DNA of 64,000 nucleotides from Tieghemiomyces parasiticus (taxonomy: Eukaryota > Kickxellomycota > Dimargaritomycetes > Dimargaritales > Dimargaritaceae), in contig JANBPT010000073.1 of assembly GCA_027575765.1 (NCBI GenBank), positions 1 to 64,000 of the forward strand, read 5' to 3'. Both the position numbers and the translations under genes were made by a program. Each line of letters begins with the position of its first letter. Within the stretch, counting starts at the first letter, position 1. The notes under the pieces are model-generated. The model was not told the DNA's origin and ran no database searches. It saw only the letters and a list, made by a program, of their open reading frames with translations. Positions 32,701-43,412 of the stretch are shown piece by piece.

Positions 32701-35308
32701 GACTATCGTTAGGCTATCGCCAGCCATATCCTCGCCCACTCCACTGTTCAGCCTTTTACTACGCTCCCCACCGGCTCTCCTCTAGCTGCGCTCGCTGATA
32801 ACACCGCACCTACTTAGGCGTGGCACTCTTCTTTGCTCACCCCCTCCCCTCCTCCTTCACCGCCGGCCGCTCTCTGGCGGCTCCAACTGCCCTGAATGCC
32901 TAGTTAACCCGTTTTCTCTCCCGCTTCCCACCCGCACACCACTCGTTTACAACCCTTACCCTTCTCGGTTGGTTCCCACCCTAACAGCGGACAGCTTGGC
33001 CTCCACGGCGATGAAGTACCCACCGTCTCAGATGTCGTTCTTTCAGAAGCCGTCCCTGGCCTACCTCCACATGGAGGAAGTCAACCCACGGGACTCGCTA
33101 GAGATTCAGGAGCTCGTGTCAAAAATCGGTCGTGACAACTCCACTCGCAGCACTCACCAGCACGAGTATTCGACCAGTATCGGTTTTTCTGACTCCGGCA
33201 CGCTGGTCGCCGACGTCGAGCCCCCGCGTTGCCATCCGACCTCATCACACAGTGAGGACCCTGCCCCATTACTGTCGCCCACGATACCCTCTCGCCTATC
33301 TTCCACCCGGTCAACCGCCGCCCAGCCACCTCGGCACCCGGCACTGGCGGCGCGCGCCCCGACCATCCGGTTGTCCCGGCGGCGTCCGTCATCCACCACC
33401 CTCCTCGTCCCGCCCGGTCTGAACCGTAATGGTAGTCGGAAAGGGACCACCCCGGGCTTGTCCTTCAAAGAACTCACTGATTCTCTAGATAATGATCTGA
33501 CCTTAGCTACCGGTGCGCGGCAGTTGGAACCCCGCGCTCCCACCGTATCACGGGCCTTGGACCTGACCCAACCGCTAGATATGCTGGAGTTTGGGTTTAG
33601 TAAGCTGCGGCTCCGTACCGAGCCGGCGCCTTCGGCCTTCTCTCCGCGCATCGGAGCGCACACAGCCCAGTCCCTGCGTGAGATAGCGTCGAACCCCTAC
33701 GCGATCAAGCTCAAGGCGCCCAAGAAGCTGAGCCCACCGACCGAGCTCGGCAAACCCATCTCCCCGCCGCTCACCCCAACCCTCGACCACCGCAACCCAT
33801 CTTCCCTCACGGCCTCCGCAGTGTTTTCGCCCACTTCCACCGCCGCACCCACACCCAATTTACAACCTCCCGCCAGCTTGCCCACCGCCACCCGGCGTAA
33901 CCGTGACCCCTCTCCGACCCCGCGCGGTCGTTCCGCCGAGCCAGCGCTTCTCCGAGACGGGCTGGTCACCCCGCCCTTCACCCGCTCCAATACCTCGGTT
34001 TCGCAGGCCTCCACCATGTCGGGTGACTCGGCGGGCGATGGTTCCACCCGTCGGGGCGCTCGCAAGCCGTTCAACCAGCATAAACTTACCCAACTCGACG
34101 ACCTCCTCAGCGACATTATGTTGGAGATTCAGACCCTCAAGGCCGACCACCAGGCCCACCCGCCGCACACTACGGGGCCCCAGGGCGAGTTGCTCACCCC
34201 GACCTGTCAGCTCTGCCGGACGCCGATTCTCAACACTCCGCTCACCCTGGCGGAGAACCCCCACTCGGCCTTTTTCCATCGCCAATGCTTCCGTTGCGCC
34301 CACTGCCGATGTCTCCTTAAAAACAGCCATGGGTGCTACGGTACCGAGAACGGTCGGTTCTACTGTATGGCCCACTTCCCCTCTCAGCAACAGCAGGAGC
34401 GGGCCGCTCCACCGCTTTTACCCGAACCTGCCCCTGCTCCTAAAGTAACTCCGCCCACTCCAGCAATGCGGAATCCGCCCAGCGGAGGGCCTGTGTCCTC
34501 ACAGGGTCTACGACCCCCGGCCACCGCGGCCCCGCGCCCCCATGGTGGATCGGTCCCGGCTTCTTCCCATCCACCGCCCTGCAGTTACTGTACACAGCCC
34601 ATCCTCCCGCCTAGCTCGGCCGTTGCCGCCTTCGGTCGCCACTGGCACCCGGAGCACTACCGCTGCTCGGTGTGCCGGAAACCAGCCGACGCGTCCAACT
34701 CACGCTCCCTGGGAGTTCTCCTTCGTGAGCACCAGGGTCGGCTTTATTGCCCGGACGACTTTGCCCGGGCGTTCGCTAAACTACCGGCCGGCCCCCACCC
34801 TCCACCGCCGCAGCCATCGGCTCAGCCCTCGGCCGCTCCGGCCCGGTCGGCCCCGTCGCCAGTCACCCCTTCGACCCCCAGTTCAGTCCCGCCGCCAGCC
34901 ATGGTCCCATGCGCTGGGTGCCGTCAACCCGTCCGTGACGGCGAGGCCCTGTTCGCCCTAAACGCCAAGTGGCATCCTCAGTGCTTTAACTGTCAGGTCT
35001 GCCACCAAACCTTCCCGGATAATTCCTTCTACGTGTTCCGCAACCGACCCCACTGCCGGTATCACTACCACATGTTGAATCACTCGCTCTGCACGCGCTG
35101 CCGCAAGCCTATCGAAGGTCCCTGCGCCCAGGTTGTGGAGGGCCGTTTCCACCCGGCCTGCTTTACGTGCCAGACCTGCCACGCCCCGCTCCGGGACGTG
35201 TACTACAATGTCGAAAGCACGTTCTACTGTGAGCACCACCTCGAACAGGCCCAAAAGTCTAGCAAGACTCGCGCCGATCGTCGTCGGACCTTGTTCCGTG
35301 ACTTGTAA
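29760..35308 (+). CDS. four-LIM-domain paxillin-like protein (two exons, long intron)
   Basis: A cytoskeletal or polarity adaptor of the fungal paxillin/LIM type; LIM zinc fingers bind protein partners at sites of polarised growth. The main exon 32988-35308 encodes four LIM domains with all Cys/His ligands in place, starting at about residues 502 (CQLC), 627 (CSYC), 737 (CAGC) and 797 (CTRC), the last ending at CEHH near 846. The proposed first exon 29760-30045 starts at ATG and carries a CSSCGEDVNLAHLSLHIC zinc-binding motif, which I recall from the N-terminus of fungal LIM proteins. Its donor GTAAGT (30046) and the acceptor CTAACAG (ending 32987) are both phase 1, so joining gives 868 residues. 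The main frame opens at TTG 32969, which supports an upstream exon; if exon 1 is not used, the first ATG is 33011. The middle is Ser/Pro-rich and disordered. Confidence 0.8.
30046..32987 (+). other. proposed 2.9-kb intron of the LIM gene, or intergenic
   Basis: Bounded by GTAAGT and CTAACAG with matching phase. It contains no convincing gene on either strand, and its second half is C/T-rich like gene leaders elsewhere in the window. All other introns here are 158-321 nt, so this length is exceptional; the alternative is that 29760-30104 is an independent short gene and this stretch is ordinary intergenic DNA with the true LIM promoter in it. Confidence 0.5.
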
Positions 35309-36748
35309 AACAGCACTGTTATACCCCTTCCTCTCCCGTAGCACCTACCCAACCGTCTTTACTCAGTATTGCATTAATTACCCACCGTCACATAATTATT
35401 GTCATCTCTTATTTACACGGTCTGTCTAGCCATTCAGTCTATTCTTAAGCTCTTCAACGCCCCCAATTGTTTTCTCTTTCCCTGTCTATTATTTCCCTCC
35501 CCCCCCATCCAACGCTTCCTCAGCTTCCCCTGTTTGCTCCTTTGCTAGGGTCTCTGAATTGCTTCTAATATTACTACTGGCATTGATACTTCACTTGCTT
35601 CCATCCTCTCACAACCACCGACTCCCTGAACCCCCCCTCTTCCTCATCCCCTTTAGACTTGCTAATACCCTCCTACTCTGGACACTTTAAGAGGGTGCCG
35701 CGTAGCGACTGCGTGCGACCATCTCTACTCTTGAAGTGCCTCTAATTGCTGCTTTGCTCACCATAAATCGACCTGTACTACTGCTACCTGGAATTGAGAA
35801 GAAAGTGACGCACAGTGGAGAGACGAAACAGAGGGGGGGGGGAGACACCTGATATACGTGGATTTTCGAGTGCGATATCTGTATGGCAGGGCCCGATTTG
35901 CCTGATGTTGAATCGTTGAGTCTATAATTAGGCTTATAATTACGTGTGTGAATCCAAATTCTCGGGCTCCTCCCCGCTAGCCGAAGTTTAGCTTTAGCCT
36001 ATTTGATTTATATCGTCGCCTGCCCACCTTGGTCGACATAGGATATTCCTTCATTATCTAGTACGCCCATCTAGGTATATACGACGGATAATGGGTAGAT
36101 CGAATAAAGGAAGGGCTGAACGGGAAAAGACGGGGACGAAGAAAACGTGATCGCAGCTCGATAAAGCCCCTTGCCGACAGAGGCCCAATACTTCAAGTTC
36201 GAACGTGGTCAAGCACTAATGCTGTAGAGGAAGGAAGTTAGCTTGAAGGGTTTAGGATGATTGTCACCTCCCCCTCCCGGTAGGTTGTAGATAAAATGAA
36301 CGATAAATGCTCATGTCCGTGGGTGCTAAGGGGCGTGGGCAGGACGATGTTACCGTTTTAAAACTTGGAAGTAAATGAAAGGAAGGGGAGCACGGAAGAC
36401 AAAAAATCTCCCTGGAATCGCCATGGAGCGGGCGAATGTGAGCTATTCGATCTCTCAATGAGTCAATGGGGGCGGGTGGCTATGGCAGGAACAAGGGATG
36501 CCTACGCCGAGAAGGGGAGATATAAGAAGCCACAGCCTCAGGTCCGCCTGTGATCCCCATCAGAGGTCACCTTCACTTAAACCCATTGTATGCCATCCAC
36601 GTTATCGTCAACACCGCTTTTCTAAGGGCTTTACACGCCGAATTTATCCTTCCTGATTATTCCGACCTCACATATTTATATATATATATAGACGTCCACA
36701 CGCACGCCTTCCGTTCGGTATAATTTCTGGATAAAGAGCTATACCAGT
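35309..36748. other. intergenic with promoter of the AT-hook gene
   Basis: No gene is seen. The first 400 bases are C/T-rich 3' flank. A G-run lies near 35833. The TATA box described separately is at the right end. Confidence 0.5.
36673..36690 (+). promoter_or_regulatory. TATA box of the AT-hook/coiled-coil gene
   Basis: The stretch ATATTTATATATATATATAG lies about 60-75 bp before ATG 36749, within the range of a fungal TATA element with a short 5' UTR. It is the best-placed TATA-like element in the window. Confidence 0.5.
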
Positions 36749-37777
36749 ATGCCTCCAGTTGGCCGCCCTCGTAAGAGGCTCTCTGCTACTCCGCGCCCCG
36801 CCAAACCCCCCAGAGATTCCAACAAATGGCACCCTTTGCCTTTAAACTACGGCCGGGCCAACGCCATTCTACGCACCCTCGTGACATGTACCCCCGACCA
36901 TGGAACCACATCTCATAATCAAATTTGCGTGGTGGCCCATACGGAGGTTAACCAAGAGGTGAGCGAGTATATCTCGATAAATCAGGTCAAGTACATCTGC
37001 AAACTCGCCCGGGCCTTTGTGTCCCAAGGTCGTCGACCCACCCGTGACCACTGGTTGAAGCTGCCATGTCTTCCCAATCTCGCCCCCACCGAAGCCGAGC
37101 TGGCGACCCAGATTGAGCTACTCAGCCACTGGTACGACCAGCAGACCAGGGGTCGCAGTAGGGCGCGGTCATCAACCAGAGATCGACTTCGGACCCCAGC
37201 GGTCAGAATCCACCGTGGTGGTAAGAGGGGTGACCACCTTATCGTACCATCGCCACCCAAGACGCCGGCCCAGCCTCTAGAGGAGAATGGAAGGCCCGGG
37301 GGGCCTCATCACCAAGAGCATGCAATCCCCGCCCATGACGCCGTCGCCGAATGGGTATGGTTATCTCGCAACGGTCCTCTCACCTTCCCTGATCCATCAT
37401 ATTCTCCCGTTCAATCGAAGGCATCCGACAATACCCATGCTTTCATTTTAAACGATGTCGAACCACAACTGCGCCTACCGGACGCATCCATAACCGCAGC
37501 AACACCTGAATCTGAGGCCCCGCTGGCCCAACCAACCCTACCTTTGCACCAGCAGTTACCTGACCCGGTAGTACCCGCCGAATTGACGGAGGACAACGAC
37601 ACGGTCGCGGTTCAAGAGGACCCCGTGGCTCTCGTCCACCGGTTTCTCAATCTCATGGGGACTCGCCAGCAGGAGTGCCAGGCGTTCCGTGAGAAGCTCC
37701 GGCAGATTCACGATAAATACTACGCTGAAATCGATCGGCTGGCTTATCATTACATGATGGGCCTACCTCCAGTCTAA
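36749..37777 (+). CDS. orphan protein with AT-hook-like N-terminus and C-terminal coiled coil
   Basis: A 342-residue protein starting at a true ATG. I do not recognise a family. Residues 4-10 (VGRPRKR) match the GRP core of an AT-hook that inserts into the DNA minor groove, followed by a Pro/Lys-rich stretch. Residues about 26-115 look like a folded domain containing YGRANAILRTLV, QICVVAHTEVN and ISINQVKYICKLARAFV, then WYDQQTRGRSRARS, a basic linker that could be a nuclear signal. The centre is Pro-rich and disordered. The last 50 residues (VALVHRFLNL to the end) form an amphipathic helix suited to oligomerisation. A nuclear, DNA-binding role is inference. Its neighbour at 38240 converges on it. 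Confidence 0.75.
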   Translation: MPPVGRPRKRLSATPRPAKPPRDSNKWHPLPLNYGRANAILRTLVTCTPDHGTTSHNQICVVAHTEVNQEVSEYISINQVKYICKLARAFVSQGRRPTRDHWLKLPCLPNLAPTEAELATQIELLSHWYDQQTRGRSRARSSTRDRLRTPAVRIHRGGKRGDHLIVPSPPKTPAQPLEENGRPGGPHHQEHAIPAHDAVAEWVWLSRNGPLTFPDPSYSPVQSKASDNTHAFILNDVEPQLRLPDASITAATPESEAPLAQPTLPLHQQLPDPVVPAELTEDNDTVAVQEDPVALVHRFLNLMGTRQQECQAFREKLRQIHDKYYAEIDRLAYHYMMGLPPV

Positions 37778-38239
37778 GTAGATCGACTTTTGGACTGAAT
37801 CAGCATGCCGAAACGGGGGAGGAGAGGTGAGAGTCGGTTTGAGTTTCAACGATGGCCAATATATAGTTGGCGGCGCCCGCTGTTGTGATAGGGTTGGGAT
37901 TGTAATAACCTACCCCCCGTTAGTAAATACTGTGACTGTATATTCCTCTCCATATTACTGGGATAATTTCCCCCTTAATCACATACAATTCTCATCACAA
38001 TTTTCCAACCATCAGAATCCACTACACTCCATCATGATGGTATCATGGGTGCAACCATTTTTTGTTTACTTGTGAAAAAGCTTAACTACTTGAAGATCTT
38101 CGAAAATGCATACATAACTCCCCCCTTACCCCCCCCCTCTCACAAGAGGGGGGTGACGAAACGAGGTGGAGGGGAGGGAGGGAAGGGAAGAGGAAAGGGT
38201 CATCTAAACCCCATCACCAACCACCAACCATCGAGACAA
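37778..38239. other. convergent 3' spacer
   Basis: Spacer between two tail-to-tail genes, AT-rich, with an imperfect hairpin-like C-run and G-run pair near 38119-38152. No gene. Confidence 0.5.
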
Positions 38240-38833
38240 TTACTTAGTGTGGTTAGTAGCACCGCCATCGATGTTGAACAGACGGTGGTGATGGGAGGAC
38301 TTGGTGGACGGTGACTGGACCTTAGCAGCTCTGATCTCGTTTTCAGCCTGCTGGATCTCTCGCTCACCGCGCAACTTGGCCTCTTCACTACCCGTGAGGG
38401 AGCCCCAAGTCTTGAACAGCTCGCCTTTGACCTCCTTAGCATAGCCTTCGATACGGTTCCCCTTAGCGTCGGTGTAGGTACGGGAATTGGCCGCACCACC
38501 ATCCATCGAAGTGGCATGGTGGTCGTTAGCGGCAATGGCGCCGGACGCCTCGGTAGTGGCGTGAGGGGTGGTGGTGGTGGCCGTGGTGGCGGTGGAGGAG
38601 GAGCCCAGCTCGCTTCGGTGGTTCACGCGGTCACTACCGCCGCTGCGGTTTGCGGCCCCGGTGCCGTCGTGCATATGGTCCTGTTCGAAATTCATATGAC
38701 GGCTCATAGAGGTCTTGATGTCGTTTAGAATTCTGGTGACGGTACTACTACCCAGGGGGCCGTGAGCGTTCTTGGCGTACAGGTTGTCGGCGGCAGCGGC
38801 CTGCTGACGGGTGGCTTCATCGTACATACTCAT
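38240..38833 (-). CDS. CsbD-like stress protein, copy 1
   Basis: A 197-residue hydrophilic protein; ATG at 38833. The C-terminal third carries a CsbD-type segment: GNRIEGYAKEVKGELFKTWG, then the alternating charged helix EEAKLRGEREIQQAENEIRAAK. CsbD is a small helical stress-response domain known from bacterial general stress regulons, and related proteins in fungi are abundant in stationary or spore stages; the biochemical role is unknown. The first 110 residues are Ser/Thr/Ala-rich and disordered, with a leading helix YDEATRQQAAAADNLYAKNAHGP. A second copy follows upstream on the same strand (39592-40164), arranged in tandem with about 0.76 kb between. The end is His-rich (SSHHHRLFN). Confidence 0.8.
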   Translation of the reverse strand: MSMYDEATRQQAAAADNLYAKNAHGPLGSSTVTRILNDIKTSMSRHMNFEQDHMHDGTGAANRSGGSDRVNHRSELGSSSTATTATTTTPHATTEASGAIAANDHHATSMDGGAANSRTYTDAKGNRIEGYAKEVKGELFKTWGSLTGSEEAKLRGEREIQQAENEIRAAKVQSPSTKSSHHHRLFNIDGGATNHTK

Positions 38834-39591
38834 GACGAAAAGAGGTGTAGCAAATCGGCTAGGTTGAAATGGTCAATATAGAAAATGGGGGACGTACGGA
38901 GGAGGGGGGGCTAGTGAGAGAGGGTGAAGGAATGATACTGCTGCTATCGAGGATAGATGGTTGAGATGGATATTTAAGGCAAAGTGTCGAGGGGTAATTT
39001 TAGCAGGCGTGACGTCTTGGTTATAGTTGTGGCTGAAGGGGTCAGTAGAGGGCTGAGCGCATTATACGCACACTACTGGCTAACGAGTTGCCCTGGGGTG
39101 AGTAGCCCATGGCCAGGTTGTAAGCTTGACCTCCATTAGCTTGCCCTTAGGCTTGTGGCGTAAACTAAGACTTCGGCGGCAAGCCTTCGGTGTCTGCATG
39201 GCTGGGGAGGGAGGAGGTGGGGGGGGGCGGGGCTCCTCCTCTTTCCCCTCTTGACGTGGATATGCCAGCCAGCGCCATAAACCCAGCTGTTCGCCCACTA
39301 CTTGTTGGCGCAGGGCTACCAATAATAATACTACAGTGGGCTGACGAATTTGATTTACTAATTGCGGCTTCATTCGATCATTGCATTAATCCCCCTCCTT
39401 ACTTCGAAGCCACCTGCCCCCATCAATTGAGCAGAAGTGTCAAGGTAGTTGGAGTGTTTTCTCTAGTACTGTTAGTTTTTTTCAACCTATTTAAGCAGTG
39501 CAGTTTACTACCTCATCACCATACACTCACTGAAGTGACTAATTTTAGTAATGATTAGCACCTTTTGAGCCCGAGGCTCACAGCTAGAGCC
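38834..39591. other. spacer between the two CsbD-like genes
   Basis: Purine-rich on the plus strand next to 38834, that is pyrimidine-rich on the coding strand, as in other leaders. A TTAAATAT element on the minus strand near 38973 could act as TATA box for copy 1. No gene. Confidence 0.45.
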
Positions 39592-40164
39592 TCATTTAAA
39601 CCGTGAATGCATATCGTTGGTGGCCGCCTGCAGCTTGGCCTCGGTTTTATGGAACGGCACACCGGTACCGGGGTTGGCCGCCCGGATTTGATATTCTCCG
39701 TTCTTCTTCTCGGCATCGCCGCGCTGGGCGAGATCGTGGAACCCAAATATTTGACCAACGGCCTTTTTGACGCTCCCTTTGACTTCGTTGCCGTAGCCCT
39801 GCATGCGGAGGTCGAAGTTCTCGTCTGAGTGATCGGTCCTCTTGGCCTGACAGCCAGCGGTAGTGTTACGGGTCGACGCGGTTGGGCGCAGCGTACCGTC
39901 AGGATAGGTGTCGGCAGATGAGCCGAAGGCGCTGGTTAGGTGGCTAGTGCGTGGGGTGCCGTCAGGATAGGTGTCGGCAGATGAGCCGAAGGTGCTGGTT
40001 AGGTGGCTAGTGCGTGGGGTGCCGTCAGGGTAGGTGGAAACTGTCTGTCCAGAAGCCCGAGAAGGATTTGATCGCGGGGGCTCACCCGGGGAGAAGGTGG
40101 AACTGCCACCGACCTGTTCAGGGCTCTGATAGTGCAGTTTGCTGTCGTAGCCTGCGTTAGACAT
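39592..40164 (-). CDS. CsbD-like stress protein, copy 2, with tandem 21-residue repeats
   Basis: A 190-residue protein. The frame opens at GTG 40242, but ATG 40164 (MSNAGYDSKLHY) is the sensible start. The C-terminal CsbD-like part reads RMQGYGNEVKGSVKKAVG, IFGFHDLAQRGDAEKKNGEYQIRAA, clearly parallel to copy 1 (GYxxEVKG, then a charged helix ending in IRAA). The centre holds two near-perfect 21-residue repeats beginning YPDGTPRTSHLTS and a partial third. Role as for copy 1: probably a soluble stress-induced protein. Lineage-specific duplication followed by divergence of the N-terminal half is the simplest reading. Confidence 0.75.
   Translation of the reverse strand: MSNAGYDSKLHYQSPEQVGGSSTFSPGEPPRSNPSRASGQTVSTYPDGTPRTSHLTSTFGSSADTYPDGTPRTSHLTSAFGSSADTYPDGTLRPTASTRNTTAGCQAKRTDHSDENFDLRMQGYGNEVKGSVKKAVGQIFGFHDLAQRGDAEKKNGEYQIRAANPGTGVPFHKTEAKLQAATNDMHSRFK
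39898..40023 (-). repeat. two tandem 63-bp repeats in CsbD-like copy 2
   Basis: Units 39898-39960 and 39961-40023 differ at one base, which changes Thr to Ala in the product. A partial third unit begins at 40024. The length is a multiple of three and keeps the frame. Confidence 0.95.
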
Positions 40165-40694
40165 GGTTGTGTGTATGTGTGTCCGGGTGGTAAATAAGAG
40201 TGAGACAATCCTGGTGAGTCTGAAGGTCACATAGAAAGGCACAATAAGCGGTGGACTCCTAGAAGGGCTTGAATGGACAAGAAGTTGCGCAGTGCAAAAA
40301 TATGGAAAGGGAAAATGAGGAAACCTAGGGGGGAATTGGAAAGGGTAGGTTATGAGCCCTCCCAGCGAACCGAACGAAAAGTCGCTAAGAGGAAAGCATC
40401 GTCGCCGAATACGTAATTGTTGGCGCGTTCAGTGGGCGTATCCTCTCTCTGGTGCTTTCAACCAGTGGTCACGTCATCATGGGGTGCTCCTATCTTCTCT
40501 CTCTTCAGCCGTTGCTGGCGACCACGCTGGAATATCCATAATGTGCTAGGTAATTTACATTCCTAAACGATACTGGGTGCTAGATCATTTACCGATCTCC
40601 TTCACTAGCTTTAACCCTTTTATTTACTGAACGGGTAGATCATGGGAGATGCAAGCGATTAGGTGTACCACCACTTGCCCTCCCCGCCCTGAAA
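40165..40694. other. intergenic spacer
   Basis: It holds the promoter of CsbD-like copy 2 and the 3' flank of the minus-strand gene at 40695. No gene is seen. Confidence 0.5.
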
Positions 40695-42080
40695 CTAAGT
40701 AGTGGACCAGTAATATGCATTGGATTCGTAGGTGACGGCCACCAGCTTGTTGTCAGGCGACAAACGTACGGGCATCGAATTAGGTGCCCATAACTCGCAG
40801 TCCCAGGGCTCATCACTGGCCGGCACCTGATGACGCAGGGTGCGTACCGCCGTGTGCCAGCCGTACCGTGCACTACAAGCTACTACGGTAGCCATCAAGT
40901 TGATTGATAAGAGCCGGTCGAAGTACTTCACGAAGTCGTGACGTTCTAACTGCGCCGCCACGGCCAGGCCTAGAGAGTACAGGGGTTGCAGGTCGGGGCG
41001 GAGTGCTGATCCAGCAGCCGTGGTGACCCGACACTGTCGCATCGTGGCGAAGAGCGTGTCCAGTACCTCAAGGCGTCCGTCGTAAATAAACGTGACGAGG
41101 AGGGACCGGGTCATGGCCATGGGTAGATCTTGGGCGCCCTGCTTGCGGAAATTGAAAGCGTAGTGGGGATCTGCAGGGCTATGCTCGGATTGGTAGTCCG
41201 TCAGGAGGATGGCGTAGCGACAAAATGGTTCGGGCCACAGGGTGGACAGGGCGGCTTTGAGGGGGTTGGTGAAGGCCGGGCTGAACACGTAAGTAATAAA
41301 GGTGCTCACCGACGCTAGGTCTCTCTGGCGCAGCTCCGCGATAAAGGGTGCGTTGAGTTCGAGGAGGTTTCGGGATTCCGGCGCTCCCACGTCCACTTCG
41401 CGGCCAACTTGTGCAAGGTGGAGCAGTTGGCCTTGGAACTCGGCAAAAAGGGGTCCGTGATCAATGTGGCGCTCAAACATTGCCCGCCGGGCTTCGGCGG
41501 TATCCTGATTGCGTGGAACGCCGAGCTCGGATAGGTCGCGCCGATAGAGGTTTGCAAGTAGCATCTTGGTGACAAACCAGGAGCGGGTGTAGTGGTATAT
41601 GAAAGGCAGGAACGACTGGAACCGATCGTTTTGGTTCGCTGCAGTCGCCTGGATATACTGCGTTGGGTCAAGTGCGAACTTTAGGTAGGCCTGCGAAGTG
41701 GGTGGGTTGTCACCCCGGGAATGTTATCAATGAAATGCCGGTTAGCCCACAGGTGGAGGAGTTTGGAGTTCACCTGAAGAAGGTACATATCCCACAGGGC
41801 CCTGCTGAATTCCTATAACTGGTTTACACCTCCCTGTTCTCACTGCCTTTACCTTACGCTGTAGTCTGGGCCAGTACATTCGGCAGTGATATTGAGAGCT
41901 TAGGTTGACGTTTTCCATGGTCATGATGTCACGTAGTGGTATCAGGTCAAGGATGGTGAGTTTGAGTTCGGAACAGAGCGTCGATAGTCGGTCTGAGGGT
42001 CGTTTGTCTGATAGGGTCGCGGATGTACCGGTGGCTGCAGCCGAGAAGGCAAGCCACTGTAGGCAGGTCGATTTCCGCAT
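40695..42080 (-). CDS. protein with signal-peptide-like N-terminus and F-box-like motif (two exons)
   Basis: Exon 1 is 42080-41853, the intron 41852-41691 (GTAAAG...CGCAG, 162 nt, phase 0) and exon 2 41690-40695, giving 407 residues. The first 21 residues (MRKSTC, then LQWLAFSAAATGTSA) have the basic, hydrophobic and small-residue parts of a secretory signal. Residues about 35-70 resemble an F-box: LCSELKLTILDLIPLRDIMTMENVN. F-box proteins normally recruit substrates to SCF ubiquitin ligases in the cytosol, so the combination is odd. The remaining 330 residues are alpha-helical looking, with no zinc, WD or LRR motifs that I can name. The long in-frame segment upstream of the second exon's first Met (AYLKFALDPTQYIQ, FLPFIYHYTRSWFV) supports the splice. 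The start at ATG 42080 is preferred over the TTG at 42101. Function unknown. Confidence 0.7.
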
Positions 42081-43412
42081 GATCGAAAGGGATGTGAGCA
42101 ATAAGGCTGAGCTATCGATCTAAATCCGAACTAACGATACTGAGGCAAACTATAAATCGCTTTTTTGGAAAAGAACAAACTAATAGGGGCCGTACGATGC
42201 CTGCGACGCTGAAGTCAACGGATCAGATGGGTAGTGCCCCAATAAACTAGTTTAATATAAACCACGAAATCGGCTGATCTAATTAGCCGAACCAGCTTCC
42301 GTGTAAGTGGCGGGACTCCGGCCCACTCTCACCAGAGTTCGATGGCCAGGCGGTTAACCAGTACGGGGTGGCGTAGATGGTCATTGGGCCACCTTTGTGA
42401 CACCACGGTCGCCCTGATCTTGCAGATGGTTCATCGGCTGTCCCGTCAGTGACAGCTCAACCGAAAGAAAGGCACGTGTATGTGGCATTCAGGTCGTAAG
42501 GGTGCGCGGGTTGGTGTCCCCCCAACGCTCTACTGTTCTCTGTTAACTGTCGTCGGCTTGTACACGATGGGCTGGGAAAGGGTGCGGGATGGCGAGTAGC
42601 GGGAACAGAGGGTGAGGCGTAATCTGTTGGGCGTTACGTCCACCCTTTCCCGTTCTGGCGGTGTCGTACAGGTCCTTACTTGGACGGTACCGCCTTTCTC
42701 CATCCCACACGCCCTTGCCAATCAAACCATCACGTCGTCTAGACCCCCTCGCCATTTTGTATCAGGCACTGGCCACCATTGCACATTATACTGGGGAGGG
42801 AGACATGGGGTGGAAGCGTGAGTGAGTGGGGGGGAGGGGGTGTCGGGCTAGGGCATAGCCTCCCCGGCTATTGAAGGACCACGGGATACGTCTTATAGCG
42901 TACAGTCGCATAGAGGAGGGGTTGATGTACACGTGTGCACCAGGAAGGAAAGTCAATGATGGCCTCTGTTTTGGAGCCGATCCCGGGCATCCCATTCCTA
43001 GCTGAACGGTGCCGTATCTACCGACTGCTAGAGCCAGTCAAGCCAGTGGAGGGGCCTGGTACTTGTGCATTGCGGAGTGGCCGGAGAGTTGAGATTGCCA
43101 ATGGCGCAGTAAACACTACAAAGATGGAACATTTTCCACGAGGCGGTAGTGGGGGGCTTTGGCATTAAGCGTCGAGCGGCCGTTGGTTCAGAGTAGCACT
43201 CGTCATTGCGATACGCACACTGCAAGACCCAGGCCTTAACTCCTGACATGCGACTCCGCTCATGGCGTGACCCTGCGGGCCACTGGAGGAGTGGTCGGTC
43301 ATCATTAACCGAGCCCAACGTGGCTCATCTATCGCTCGCACGCTAGCATCCTCATTGTCAGTACCACTACCTGACATTTTCATTGACGACAGCCACCGCC
43401 TAAATTCCGACA
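42081..43412. other. divergent intergenic region
   Basis: Head-to-head promoters of the F-box-like gene (minus) and GPI16 (plus). An ATTTATAG element on the minus strand near 42149 might be a TATA box. Short open frames here have no protein features. Confidence 0.5.

Noticed and set aside
38119..38152. C-run and G-run pair as a terminator hairpin
   Set aside because: Fungal nuclear genes do not use such terminators; it is probably a chance pair in low-complexity spacer.
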